From positions 1-5,987 of the forward strand of contig DATGKR010000154.1 in NCBI GenBank assembly GCA_035294565.1: a DNA stretch of 5,987 nt, written 5' to 3'. The notes beneath the pieces are model-generated. The model was not told the origin of the DNA. It was given only the letters and a program-made list of their open reading frames with translations, and searched no databases. Below, in pieces: positions 1 to 5,081 of the stretch. Numbering within the stretch: position 1 is the stretch's first letter; each line of letters begins with the position of its first letter. Both the position numbers and the translations under genes were made by a program. The stretch comes from DATGKR01 sp035294565 (GTDB taxonomy: Bacteria; Actinomycetota; Acidimicrobiia; Acidimicrobiales; Palsa-688).

Positions 1-1134
1 GACGGATTGAGGGGTGTCGCCATCGCGGCTGTCGTCCTGTTCCACTTCCCCGTGACCCGCAACTACCTGCCGGGGGGCCTGTTCGGGGTGGGGCTGTTCT
101 TTGTCCTGAGCGGTTTCCTCGTCACGCCGATCCTGGCCGAACAGTTCGACCGCAGGGGACGCGTATCCCTCGGAGACTTCTGGGGACGCGTATCCCTCGG
201 AGACTTCTACCGCCGGCGGGCGTGGCGTCTGCTCCCCGCCCTGGGGGCGTTCCTGCTCGTCTTCGTGCTCGCCGACTCGCTTTTCGGCCGCAGCGGGTGG
301 TTCGCCTCCAACCCCTTCGGGCCTCCGCACCAGCCGGGCGCCCCGGTCCCGATCGGCCAGGCGCTGCTCGGCAGCGGCGCCGCTCTCGGCTACGCGTACA
401 ACTTCTTCCTGGCCCACAGCGTGAGCATGCCCTCGCCCCTCGGCCACCTGTGGACGCTTTCGGTCGAGGGCCAGTTCTACGCGGCCTGGGCAATCGGCGC
501 CGCGTTCCTGCTGCGCCGAGGTCCCCGGGTGCTGGCCGCGGTGACCTGCTCGCTCATCGCGCTGTCGGCAGTGGCGCCCTTCCTCGCCTGGGACCACGGG
601 GCGGCGCAGAACTGGATCTACTTCTCCACCGGGCCGCGGGTACAGCAGCTCCTGGCCGGAGCGCTCCTGGGGGAGATGTGGTCGCGCGGCGCCCTGCGGA
701 GGGTCCCCGCCCGGGTCCTGTCTGGAACGGCCGCCGCAGGGACCGGCGCCATCGCCTACTTGATGCTCGAGGTCGGCAACGTGCCGCTCAAGTACCTGGG
801 CGCCTTCACGATCGTGGCTGCGGGTGGGTGCGCCCTCGTGGCCTGCCTCGTCGACGAGCGCAGCGGAAAGGTCGCCAGGCGCCTGCTCGGCTGGAGGCCC
901 CTCGTGTGGCTCGGCAAGCGCTCCTACGCCGTGTACCTGTGGCACTGGCCGCTCGCCGAGTGGACCAACGAACTGCCCTACGCCATCGGCGTGCCGCTCG
1001 GCATCGGCTGCTCCCTGGTGGCAGCGGAGCTGTCGTGGAGGATCATCGAGCTGCCCGCGCAGCGCCTCTCGAAGAAGCGCGCGTCCGACAAGGCCTCCGA
1101 CAAGGAGGAGAAGGTCCTCGCGGCGGTCCGCTGA
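1..1134 (+). CDS. Acyltransferase 3 family (OafA/YrhL-like) integral membrane O-acyltransferase, 5'-partial
   Basis: The frame is open from base 1 and begins inside the family's N-terminal motif (DGLRGVAIAAVVLFHF), so the true start lies upstream, probably only 10-20 codons away. The TTG at position 7 is an internal Leu codon, not a start. In window residue numbers, the conserved His is at 15, a membrane motif FFVLSGFLVT at 33-42, the basic motif RRRAWRLLPAL at about 71-81, GHLWTLSVEGQFY at about 148-160, and WLGKRSYAVYLWHWPL near 303-318. Many hydrophobic stretches fit a polytopic inner-membrane protein. The family transfers acyl groups to cell-surface sugars or other exported acceptors; the substrate here cannot be told. 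The visible 377 residues end in a short Lys/Glu-rich tail with no fused SGNH domain. A 9-residue tandem duplication lies just before the basic motif. The gene converges on map with a 51-bp gap. The family call is firm. Confidence 0.93.
   Translation, partial: DGLRGVAIAAVVLFHFPVTRNYLPGGLFGVGLFFVLSGFLVTPILAEQFDRRGRVSLGDFWGRVSLGDFYRRRAWRLLPALGAFLLVFVLADSLFGRSGWFASNPFGPPHQPGAPVPIGQALLGSGAALGYAYNFFLAHSVSMPSPLGHLWTLSVEGQFYAAWAIGAAFLLRRGPRVLAAVTCSLIALSAVAPFLAWDHGAAQNWIYFSTGPRVQQLLAGALLGEMWSRGALRRVPARVLSGTAAAGTGAIAYLMLEVGNVPLKYLGAFTIVAAGGCALVACLVDERSGKVARRLLGWRPLVWLGKRSYAVYLWHWPLAEWTNELPYAIGVPLGIGCSLVAAELSWRIIELPAQRLSKKRASDKASDKEEKVLAAVR
155..208 (+). repeat. Perfect 27-bp in-frame tandem duplication inside the acyltransferase gene
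   Basis: Bases 155-181 and 182-208 are identical; each copy begins GGGGACGCGTATCCC. The duplication keeps the frame and gives the peptide GRVSLGDF twice, separated by a Trp. It lies in the loop before the conserved FYRRRAWRLLPAL segment. Perfect identity, including third codon positions, suggests a recent event or an assembly or sequencing artefact. Confidence 0.95.
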
Positions 1135-1144
1135 GACGGAGCGC

Positions 1145-1157
1145 TTGCCGCCGGCAA
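1145..1157. terminator. Weak inverted repeat in the convergent acyltransferase/map gap
   Basis: TTGCC (1145-1149) and GGCAA (1153-1157) can pair as a 5-bp stem with a 3-nt loop. It lies in the 51-bp gap between two convergent genes, where a bidirectional terminator is expected. There is no T-tract on either side and the stem is short, so this is only a candidate. Nothing else was seen in the gap. Confidence 0.25.
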
Positions 1158-1185
1158 CCTGGCTCCCACTGCCGCGGGCGCGCGA

Positions 1186-2127
1186 TCAGAGCGTGAGTAT
1201 CTCGGCGCCCTCGTCGGTGACCAGGATGGTGTGCTCGAACTGGGCGGTGCGGCGTCCGTCGGCGGTGACGGCCGTCCAGCCGTTGTCCCACATCCGCTCG
1301 CGCCACGAGCCCATGGTGATCATCGGCTCGATCGTGAACGTCATGCCCGGTGACATGATCGTCGAGGCCTGCGGCGTGTAGTAGTGGGGGACGTTCGGGG
1401 CGGTGTGGAACTGCTCGCCTATGCCGTGGCCGACGAAGGTGCGCACCACCCCGTAGCCGTGTGACTCCGCGTGCTGCTGTATGGCTCTGCCGATGTCGGA
1501 CAAAGGGCGGCCCGGCATCACAGCCCGGATCCCGGCCTCCCGACACTCGGCGGTGACCTCGACCAAGCGCCGCGAATCGGTATCGACGTCACCGACGAGG
1601 AACGTCGCGTTGCAGTCGCCGTGGACTCCGCCTATGTAGGCGGTTACGTCGATGTTGACTATGTCCCCCTCCTCGAGGGGACGGTCGTCGGGGATCCCAT
1701 GGCAGATCACCTCGTTCACCGACGTGCAAATCGACTTCGGATAGCCGTGGTAGTTGAGCGTCGAGGGGTACGCGCCGCGCTCGATGTAGGCCTGGTGGGC
1801 GACGCGGTCGAGCTCGTCGGTCGTCACGCCCGGCGCGACCGCGTCGCCGGCGACCCGCAGGACCTCCGCCGCGACCCGGCACGCCACCCGCATCCTCTCG
1901 ATCACCTCGGGGGACTTGACCATCGGCTCGTCCCAGCGCCTGGGCTGGCCGGTCCGGTAGTAGTCGGTGGGGACGATGTGCTCCGGGACGCTCAGCATGG
2001 GGCTCACCCGCCCCGGGGCGACCCTGCCCTCGGTCGCCTTGTGGCAGCGCTTGTACTTGCGGCCGCTGCCGCACCAGCAGAGATCGTTCGACTTGAGCCC
2101 TGTCCGGGCCGCTTGAGCCTGCCTCAC
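1186..2127 (-). CDS. map: Methionine aminopeptidase type I with N-terminal SEC-C zinc motif
   Basis: This cytosolic metalloprotease removes the initiator Met from nascent proteins. It has 313 residues from a GTG start at 2127. Residues 14-30 form a SEC-C motif (NDLCWCGSGRKYKRCHK; Cys17, Cys19, Cys28, His29), which in this position probably aids ribosome or nascent-chain contact (inference from family knowledge). The pita-bread catalytic domain runs from about residue 68 to the end. All expected metal and catalytic residues are present: His143 (CHGIP), Asp160 (NID), Asp171 (HGD), His234 (GHGIG), His241, Glu267 (TIEPM) and Glu298 (FEHT). The start was chosen because the GTG overlaps the mce stop as GTGA and is preceded by GGAG with 8 nt spacing; it also includes the whole SEC-C motif. 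The open frame continues much further upstream, but only as a shadow of mce and the thiolase. Translation is probably coupled to mce. Confidence 0.96.
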   Translation of the reverse strand: MRQAQAARTGLKSNDLCWCGSGRKYKRCHKATEGRVAPGRVSPMLSVPEHIVPTDYYRTGQPRRWDEPMVKSPEVIERMRVACRVAAEVLRVAGDAVAPGVTTDELDRVAHQAYIERGAYPSTLNYHGYPKSICTSVNEVICHGIPDDRPLEEGDIVNIDVTAYIGGVHGDCNATFLVGDVDTDSRRLVEVTAECREAGIRAVMPGRPLSDIGRAIQQHAESHGYGVVRTFVGHGIGEQFHTAPNVPHYYTPQASTIMSPGMTFTIEPMITMGSWRERMWDNGWTAVTADGRRTAQFEHTILVTDEGAEILTL

Positions 2128-2534
2128 CCGGCCTTCTCCTCGACCAGCTCGATCAGCGTCCCGAACGCCGTCTTGGGGTGCAAGAAAGCGACCGTCGTCC
2201 CCCGCGACCCGGGCCGCGGCGCGGCGTCGATCGCCTTGGCCCCGGCTTCCACCGCCCGGTTGAGGGCGGCGGCGCAGTCGACGACGCGGTAGCCGACGTG
2301 GTGCAGACCCTCGCCCCTGGTGTCCAGGAAGCGGGCGACAGGAGAGTCGTCGCGGGTCGGGGTGAGCAGCTGGATGTACGAGTCGGCCACCTTGAGCAGC
2401 GCCTCCTCGACCCCGTCGCGCTCCACCACCTCGCGGTGCTCCAGCGCCGCGCCCAGCGTCTCGGCGTGCCACGCGATAGCCGCGTCGAGGTCGCGCACCG
2501 CGATGGCGACGTGGTCCACTTCGGTAAGGGCCAT
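2124..2534 (-). CDS. mce: Methylmalonyl-CoA epimerase (VOC superfamily)
   Basis: It interconverts the (R) and (S) epimers of methylmalonyl-CoA, linking propionyl-CoA carboxylase to B12-dependent methylmalonyl-CoA mutase. The product is 136 residues, normal for the family, with the paired beta-alpha-beta-beta-beta modules of the VOC fold. Visible family motifs are VDHVAIAVRDLDAAIAWH (from residue 6; metal ligand His8), YIQLLTP (Gln55), GEGLHHVGYRV (His78/His79) and HPKTAFGTLIELVE (Glu129). These match the His-Gln-His-Glu metal set of known epimerases. ATG at 2534 is preferred because it gives the typical N-terminus and sits 6 nt after a TACCTT -10 element, which suggests a leaderless message. 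An upstream in-frame start at 2612 would add 26 residues that do not resemble the family. The gene is first in a unit with map (4-nt GTGA overlap) and divergent from an acetyl-CoA acetyltransferase. Another VOC enzyme is possible but less likely. Confidence 0.93.
   Translation of the reverse strand: MALTEVDHVAIAVRDLDAAIAWHAETLGAALEHREVVERDGVEEALLKVADSYIQLLTPTRDDSPVARFLDTRGEGLHHVGYRVVDCAAALNRAVEAGAKAIDAAPRPGSRGTTVAFLHPKTAFGTLIELVEEKAG
2133..2143 (-). promoter_or_regulatory. Shine-Dalgarno for map inside the end of mce
   Basis: Read on the minus strand, the end of mce carries GAGGAGAAGG a few bases before the GTG at 2127; the GGAG core has a spacing of about 8 nt. It lies within the last codons of mce. 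Together with the GTGA overlap it supports GTG 2127 as the map start and translational coupling. Confidence 0.6.
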
Positions 2535-2540
2535 GAGCCC

Positions 2541-2546
2541 AAGGTA
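2541..2546 (-). promoter_or_regulatory. Predicted -10 element of a leaderless mce-map promoter
   Basis: On the minus strand the sequence TACCTT is followed by 6 nt (GGGCTC) and then the mce ATG. A TANNNT box at this distance puts the transcript start at or next to the A of the ATG, the arrangement typical of leaderless actinobacterial mRNAs. No purine-rich ribosome-binding site precedes the ATG at normal spacing. No good TTGACA-like -35 is visible. Confidence 0.45.
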
Positions 2547-2565
2547 CCGCCAGGTGGCCTCCCGG

Positions 2566-2571
2566 TATGCT
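2566..2571 (+). promoter_or_regulatory. Predicted -10 element of a leaderless thiolase promoter
   Basis: TATGCT is followed by 6 nt (GGTCTG) and then the thiolase GTG at 2578, the same geometry as the opposite-strand mce promoter. There is no Shine-Dalgarno sequence in front of the GTG. No convincing -35 hexamer is visible at 16-18 bp. A short imperfect palindrome, GCCAGGTGGC (2549-2558), lies between the two -10 boxes and could be an operator, though it may be chance. Confidence 0.45.
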
Positions 2572-2577
2572 GGTCTG

Positions 2578-3747
2578 GTGCCCGGATCGGTGATCGTCGC
2601 CGGCGCCCGCACCCCGATCGGGAAGCTGTCGGGCGCCCTTTCCTCCTTCTCCGCAGCGCAGCTCGGCGGCTTCGCCGTCGAGGCGGCGCTCCAAAGGTCC
2701 GGCGTGGCGCCTGACCAGGTGGACTACGTGATCATGGGCCAGGTGCTCATGGCCGGTGCCGGTCAGGTCCCGGCGAGGCAGGCGGCAAGCGCTGCCGGGG
2801 TGCCCATGACCACGCCGGCGACGGTCGTCAACAAGGTGTGCCTGTCCGGATTGAACGCCATCTACCAGGCCGACCTGATGATCTCCGCCGGCGACGCCGA
2901 CATCGTCGTGGCCGGGGGGATGGAGTCGATGTCCAACGCCCCCCACCTCCTGGTCGGCGCCCGGCGCGGCTACCGCCTAGGGGGGACCGAGGTTCGGGAC
3001 TCGCTCATCTACGACGGGCTCGAGGACGCCCGCACCCACGAGTCGATGGGGCGCGACACGGAGGGCTACCTTCACCGGTTCCCGGCGGTGACCAGGGAAC
3101 GCCAGGACGCCTTCGCCGCCGAATCGCACGAGCGGGCGGCGCGGGCAACCAAGGAGGGCCTGCTCGCCCAGGAGATCGTCCCGGTCGAAACCGGCGGCGG
3201 CGCCGTCGAGGCCGACGAGGGCATCCGCCCCGGGACCACAGTGGAGTCGCTGGCGTCCCTCAGGCCGGCGTTCGCCGAGGGAGGTTCGATCACCGCCGGC
3301 AACGCCTCGCAGATCTCCGACGGCGCCTCGGCCGTCGTGGTCGCCTCGTCCGCCGCCGCTGCCCGCCTCGGCGTCGAGCCTTTGGGCACAGTCCTCGGCT
3401 ACGGGATGGTGGCGGGCCCGGACACGTCGCTGATGACGCAGCCGTCGCGGGCGGCGTTGTCGGCCCTCGGGCGCGCCGGGCTGTCGGTGAAAGACGTTTC
3501 GCTGTTCGAGATCAACGAGGCGTTCGCCGCGGTGGCCCTGGCGGCGATGGACGACCTGGGCGTGGGGGCCGAGGTTGTCAACCCCAACGGGGGCGCGGTG
3601 GCGCTGGGGCACCCGCTCGGCGCCTCCGGCAACCGGATCGCCTTGACCCTTCTCCACGAGCTGCGCCGGCGGGGCGGCGGGGTCGGTGTAGCCGCGCTGT
3701 GCGGCGGCGGCGGCCAGGGCGACGCCCTGGTCGTGCGGGCCGGCTGA
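2578..3747 (+). CDS. Acetyl-CoA C-acetyltransferase (biosynthetic-type thiolase)
   Basis: It condenses two acetyl-CoA to acetoacetyl-CoA, or runs the reverse thiolysis, in the cytosol. The 389-residue length fits the tetrameric AtoB/PhaA thiolases. The N-terminus is SVIVAGARTPIGKLSG. The nucleophile is Cys88 (NKVCLSG), and GGMESMSNAPHLL follows at 113-125. Later motifs are TAGNASQISDGASAVV (239-254), NEAFA with Asn313, GHPLGASG with His345, and Cys375 in LCGGGGQGDA, completing the Cys-Asn-His-Cys active site. In the last motif a Gly replaces the more common Ile/Ala after Cys375. GTG 2578 was chosen because it gives the usual short lead before the VIVAGARTP strand and lies 6 nt after a TATGCT box. 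The gene is divergent from mce, and both act on short acyl-CoAs. It could serve acetoacetyl-CoA formation, hydroxybutyrate polymer synthesis or beta-oxidation; sequence alone does not decide, so no symbol is given. Confidence 0.95.
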   Translation: MPGSVIVAGARTPIGKLSGALSSFSAAQLGGFAVEAALQRSGVAPDQVDYVIMGQVLMAGAGQVPARQAASAAGVPMTTPATVVNKVCLSGLNAIYQADLMISAGDADIVVAGGMESMSNAPHLLVGARRGYRLGGTEVRDSLIYDGLEDARTHESMGRDTEGYLHRFPAVTRERQDAFAAESHERAARATKEGLLAQEIVPVETGGGAVEADEGIRPGTTVESLASLRPAFAEGGSITAGNASQISDGASAVVVASSAAAARLGVEPLGTVLGYGMVAGPDTSLMTQPSRAALSALGRAGLSVKDVSLFEINEAFAAVALAAMDDLGVGAEVVNPNGGAVALGHPLGASGNRIALTLLHELRRRGGGVGVAALCGGGGQGDALVVRAG

Positions 3748-3943
3748 ACCCCCCTGTCTTCGTCGGCGGGCGGCCTCGTCGGCGTCCAGTTCATACCGGT
3801 GCTGGGGTCGGTTCCGCGGCGTTGTGCGGGCGGTGGGTACCGCCGGGTTGTGCGCGGGGTGGGTACCGTCGGGTTGTGCGCGGGGTGGGTACCGTCGGGT
3901 TGTGCGCCGGGTGGGTACCGCCGGGTTATGCGGCGGGTGGGGG
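3748..3943. other. Convergent intergenic region, mostly tandem repeats
   Basis: This 196-bp gap separates the 3' ends of the plus-strand thiolase and minus-strand recR. The first 60 bp or so are GC-rich with no clear terminator stem and T-tract. The rest is a 26-bp tandem array reaching to 4 nt from the recR stop. Open frames crossing it are by-products of the repeat and show no protein-family features. Confidence 0.85.
3810..3939. repeat. 26-bp tandem repeat array, about five units
   Basis: Units start at 3810 (degenerate, with GGTTCC in place of GGTACC), 3836, 3862, 3888 and 3914. Each of the last four begins GGTACCG and ends in a G-rich GGGTG. Units 3836 and 3862 differ at one base; unit 3888 differs from 3862 at one base; unit 3914 has a few more changes. 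The period is not a multiple of three, so protein coding is unlikely. The plus strand has repeated GGG/GGGG runs. There are no spacers between units, so it is not a CRISPR. It resembles a minisatellite or VNTR. Confidence 0.95.
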
Positions 3944-4669
3944 TCAGCCTGCCAGGCTGCGGCGGCCCTCCAGCGCCCGCCCGAGGGTCACCTCGTCGGC
4001 GTACTCGAGGTCTCCCCCGGCGGGCAGACCACTCGCCAGCCGGGTCACCTTGACCGGCATCCCGGCGAGGAGCCTCGCCAGATAGAGCGCAGTGGCGTCC
4101 CCTTCGATGGTGGGGTTGGTGGCCACTATGACCTCCTCGATCCCCTCCGTCTGCAGCCTGGCGAGCAGCTCGCGGACGCGGAGCTTGTCGGCGCCGATGC
4201 CGTCAAGATGGCTGATGGCGCCCTGCAGGACGTGGTAGAGCCCACGGTACTCGCGGGTCTTCTCGATAGCGACGACGTCGCGGGGCTCCTCGACCACGCA
4301 CACCACCGTCGGGTCGCGCCGCTCGTCGGCGCAGATTACGCACTCGGGGCGCCGCTCGTCGGTGGGTGCCCCCCCGGCGGACCCCGCGTCGGCGGCCCCA
4401 CCGCCGGCGGGCGCGGCCTCCACCGCCCTACCGCCGGCGGGCGAGGCCTCCACCGCCCCACCGCCGGCGGGCGCGGCCTCGGCGATGTTGAAGCACCTCC
4501 TGCACCACGAGACCCGTTCCTTGACGACGGTGATCGCCCTCGCCAGCCTGAGGGCGTCCTCGGGGGCCAGCTTGAGCAGGTGGAACGCGATGCGCTGGGC
4601 CGACTTGGGACCGACGCCGGGCAGGCGCCCAAGCTCGTCTATCAGCTCCTGAACAGCGACCGAGTACAC
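3944..4669 (-). CDS. recR: Recombination mediator protein RecR with an expanded zinc-finger loop
   Basis: RecR works with RecO (and RecF) to load RecA onto SSB-coated gaps. The 241-residue product is about 40 longer than the usual 200. The helix-hairpin-helix is at about residues 14-33 (LGRLPGVGPKSAQRIAFHLL). The Cys4 zinc finger uses Cys56, Cys59, Cys110 and Cys113. The Toprim domain starts near residue 123 (CVVEEPRDVVAIEKT, YHVLQGAISHLDGIG, ATNPTIEGDATALYLARLL), followed by the conserved tail VTRLASGLPAGGDLEYADEVTLGRAL. The extra length sits between Cys59 and Cys110, where family members usually have about 8-9 residues, and consists of four Ala/Pro/Gly decapeptide repeats. All other motifs are intact, so a working protein is expected. 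The GTG at 4669 gives the family-typical MY..VQELIDELG start. It lies 5 nt after the ybaB stop with no clear Shine-Dalgarno, suggesting coupling to ybaB. The gene is last in the dnaX-ybaB-recR cluster. Confidence 0.96.
   Translation of the reverse strand: MYSVAVQELIDELGRLPGVGPKSAQRIAFHLLKLAPEDALRLARAITVVKERVSWCRRCFNIAEAAPAGGGAVEASPAGGRAVEAAPAGGGAADAGSAGGAPTDERRPECVICADERRDPTVVCVVEEPRDVVAIEKTREYRGLYHVLQGAISHLDGIGADKLRVRELLARLQTEGIEEVIVATNPTIEGDATALYLARLLAGMPVKVTRLASGLPAGGDLEYADEVTLGRALEGRRSLAG
4358..4477 (-). repeat. Four 30-bp tandem units inside recR (zinc-finger loop)
   Basis: The coding units are 4477-4448, 4447-4418, 4417-4388 and 4387-4358. They encode AAPAGGGAVE, ASPAGGRAVE, AAPAGGGAAD and the degraded AGSAGGAPTD (residues 65-104). 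Units one and two differ at 2 of 30 bases and units one and three at 4 of 30. The array keeps the reading frame. The core CCGCCGGCGG recurs exactly every 30 bp at 4401, 4431 and 4461. Confidence 0.95.
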
Positions 4670-4674
4670 GCCGT

Positions 4675-5010
4675 CTAGTCGCCCGTCCCGAGGATGCCGC
4701 CAAGGCCGGGCAGGTCCAGGCCGGCCTGGCCGAGCGTGGAGCTGGCGAGGCCGCTCGCCTTGTCCATGGCGTCGCGCACAGCGGCGAGCACCAGGTCCTG
4801 GAGCATCTCCACCTCGGCGGGGTCGACGACCGACGGGTCGATCGTCACCTCCTTGAAGTCGAGCGCCCCCGACACCTTCACCTTCACCGCCCCCCCGCCG
4901 GCGCTGCCCTCGACCACCTGGGCCGCGGCGGCCTCCTGCGCCTCGCGCAGGTTCTGCTGCACCTGGCCAAGCTGCGAGAAAAGAGACCCCATGTCGAATG
5001 GCTCGCTCAC
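4675..5010 (-). CDS. ybaB: YbaB/EbfC family nucleoid-associated DNA-binding protein
   Basis: This small dimeric family binds DNA and is encoded with dnaX and recR in many bacteria. The product is 111 residues. The N-terminal helix is MGSLFSQLGQVQQNLREAQEAAAAQ. The beta core follows, with VEGSAGGGAVKVKVSGALDFKEVTIDPSVVDPAEVEMLQDLVLAAVRDAMDKA, matching the family signature VEGSAGGG...V.IDP..VD......L.DL...A...A. The C-terminal tail is Gly/Leu-rich (LDLPGLGGILG). GTG 5010 was chosen because GGGAGG lies 6 nt upstream. ATG 4992 lacks such a site, and the in-frame GTG at 5067 would add residues with no family match. The stop is 5 nt before the recR GTG. The start overlaps, as GTGA, the stop of a possible 24-codon ORF that links it to dnaX. 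Confidence 0.94.
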   Translation of the reverse strand: MSEPFDMGSLFSQLGQVQQNLREAQEAAAAQVVEGSAGGGAVKVKVSGALDFKEVTIDPSVVDPAEVEMLQDLVLAAVRDAMDKASGLASSTLGQAGLDLPGLGGILGTGD

Positions 5011-5081
5011 GTCGAACCTCCCACGGCTAGGACGGCCACCCCCACGCCAGCGTCGCTCTCCGACCACGACTCGGCCGCCAT
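5007..5081 (-). CDS. Possible small ORF (24 aa) between dnaX and ybaB
   Basis: The ATG at 5081 shares one base with the dnaX stop (TGATG). The frame runs 24 codons (MAAESWSESDAGVGVAV..., ending GGST) to a TGA that overlaps the ybaB GTG as GTGA. A strong Shine-Dalgarno, GAGGAGGT, lies 6 nt before the ATG, inside the last dnaX codons. The peptide has an acidic first half and a short Val/Ala/Gly-rich second half; I recognise no family. It may be a translated small protein, or simply a coupling device that carries ribosomes from dnaX to ybaB. In GC-rich DNA a 24-codon open frame is easily found by chance, but the ribosome-binding site together with both overlaps is less so. Confidence 0.4.
   Translation of the reverse strand: MAAESWSESDAGVGVAVLAVGGST
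5017..5022 (-). promoter_or_regulatory. Shine-Dalgarno that fixes the ybaB start
   Basis: On the minus strand GGGAGG is followed by TTCGAC and then GTG at 5010, a 6-nt spacing. This picks GTG 5010 over the in-frame ATG at 4992 and GTG at 5067. Confidence 0.7.

Noticed and set aside
7..9. TTG at position 7 as the acyltransferase start
   Set aside because: It is the Leu of the conserved DGLRG motif and the frame is open to base 1, so the gene continues beyond the left edge.
222..1196. Second-frame plus-strand ORF inside the acyltransferase
   Set aside because: Its Arg/Pro/Ala-rich composition with no motifs is a frame shadow of the acyltransferase gene.
2128..2946. In-frame upstream extension of map giving a 586-residue open frame
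   Set aside because: The extension is the antisense or out-of-frame shadow of the thiolase and mce. It has no family motifs, and the GTG at 2127 has a ribosome-binding site and a normal length for SEC-C Map.
2977..3657. Minus-strand ORF opposite the thiolase
   Set aside because: There are no family features, and the thiolase on the plus strand has a complete active site over the same bases.
3810..3939. CRISPR array
   Set aside because: The units are directly adjacent with no unique spacers, and no cas genes are nearby.
3824..4678. Plus-strand open frame across the 26-bp repeats and recR
   Set aside because: It is antisense to recR, whose family motifs are clear. The repeated Gly/Trp/Cys peptides simply reflect the 26-bp unit read in three frames.
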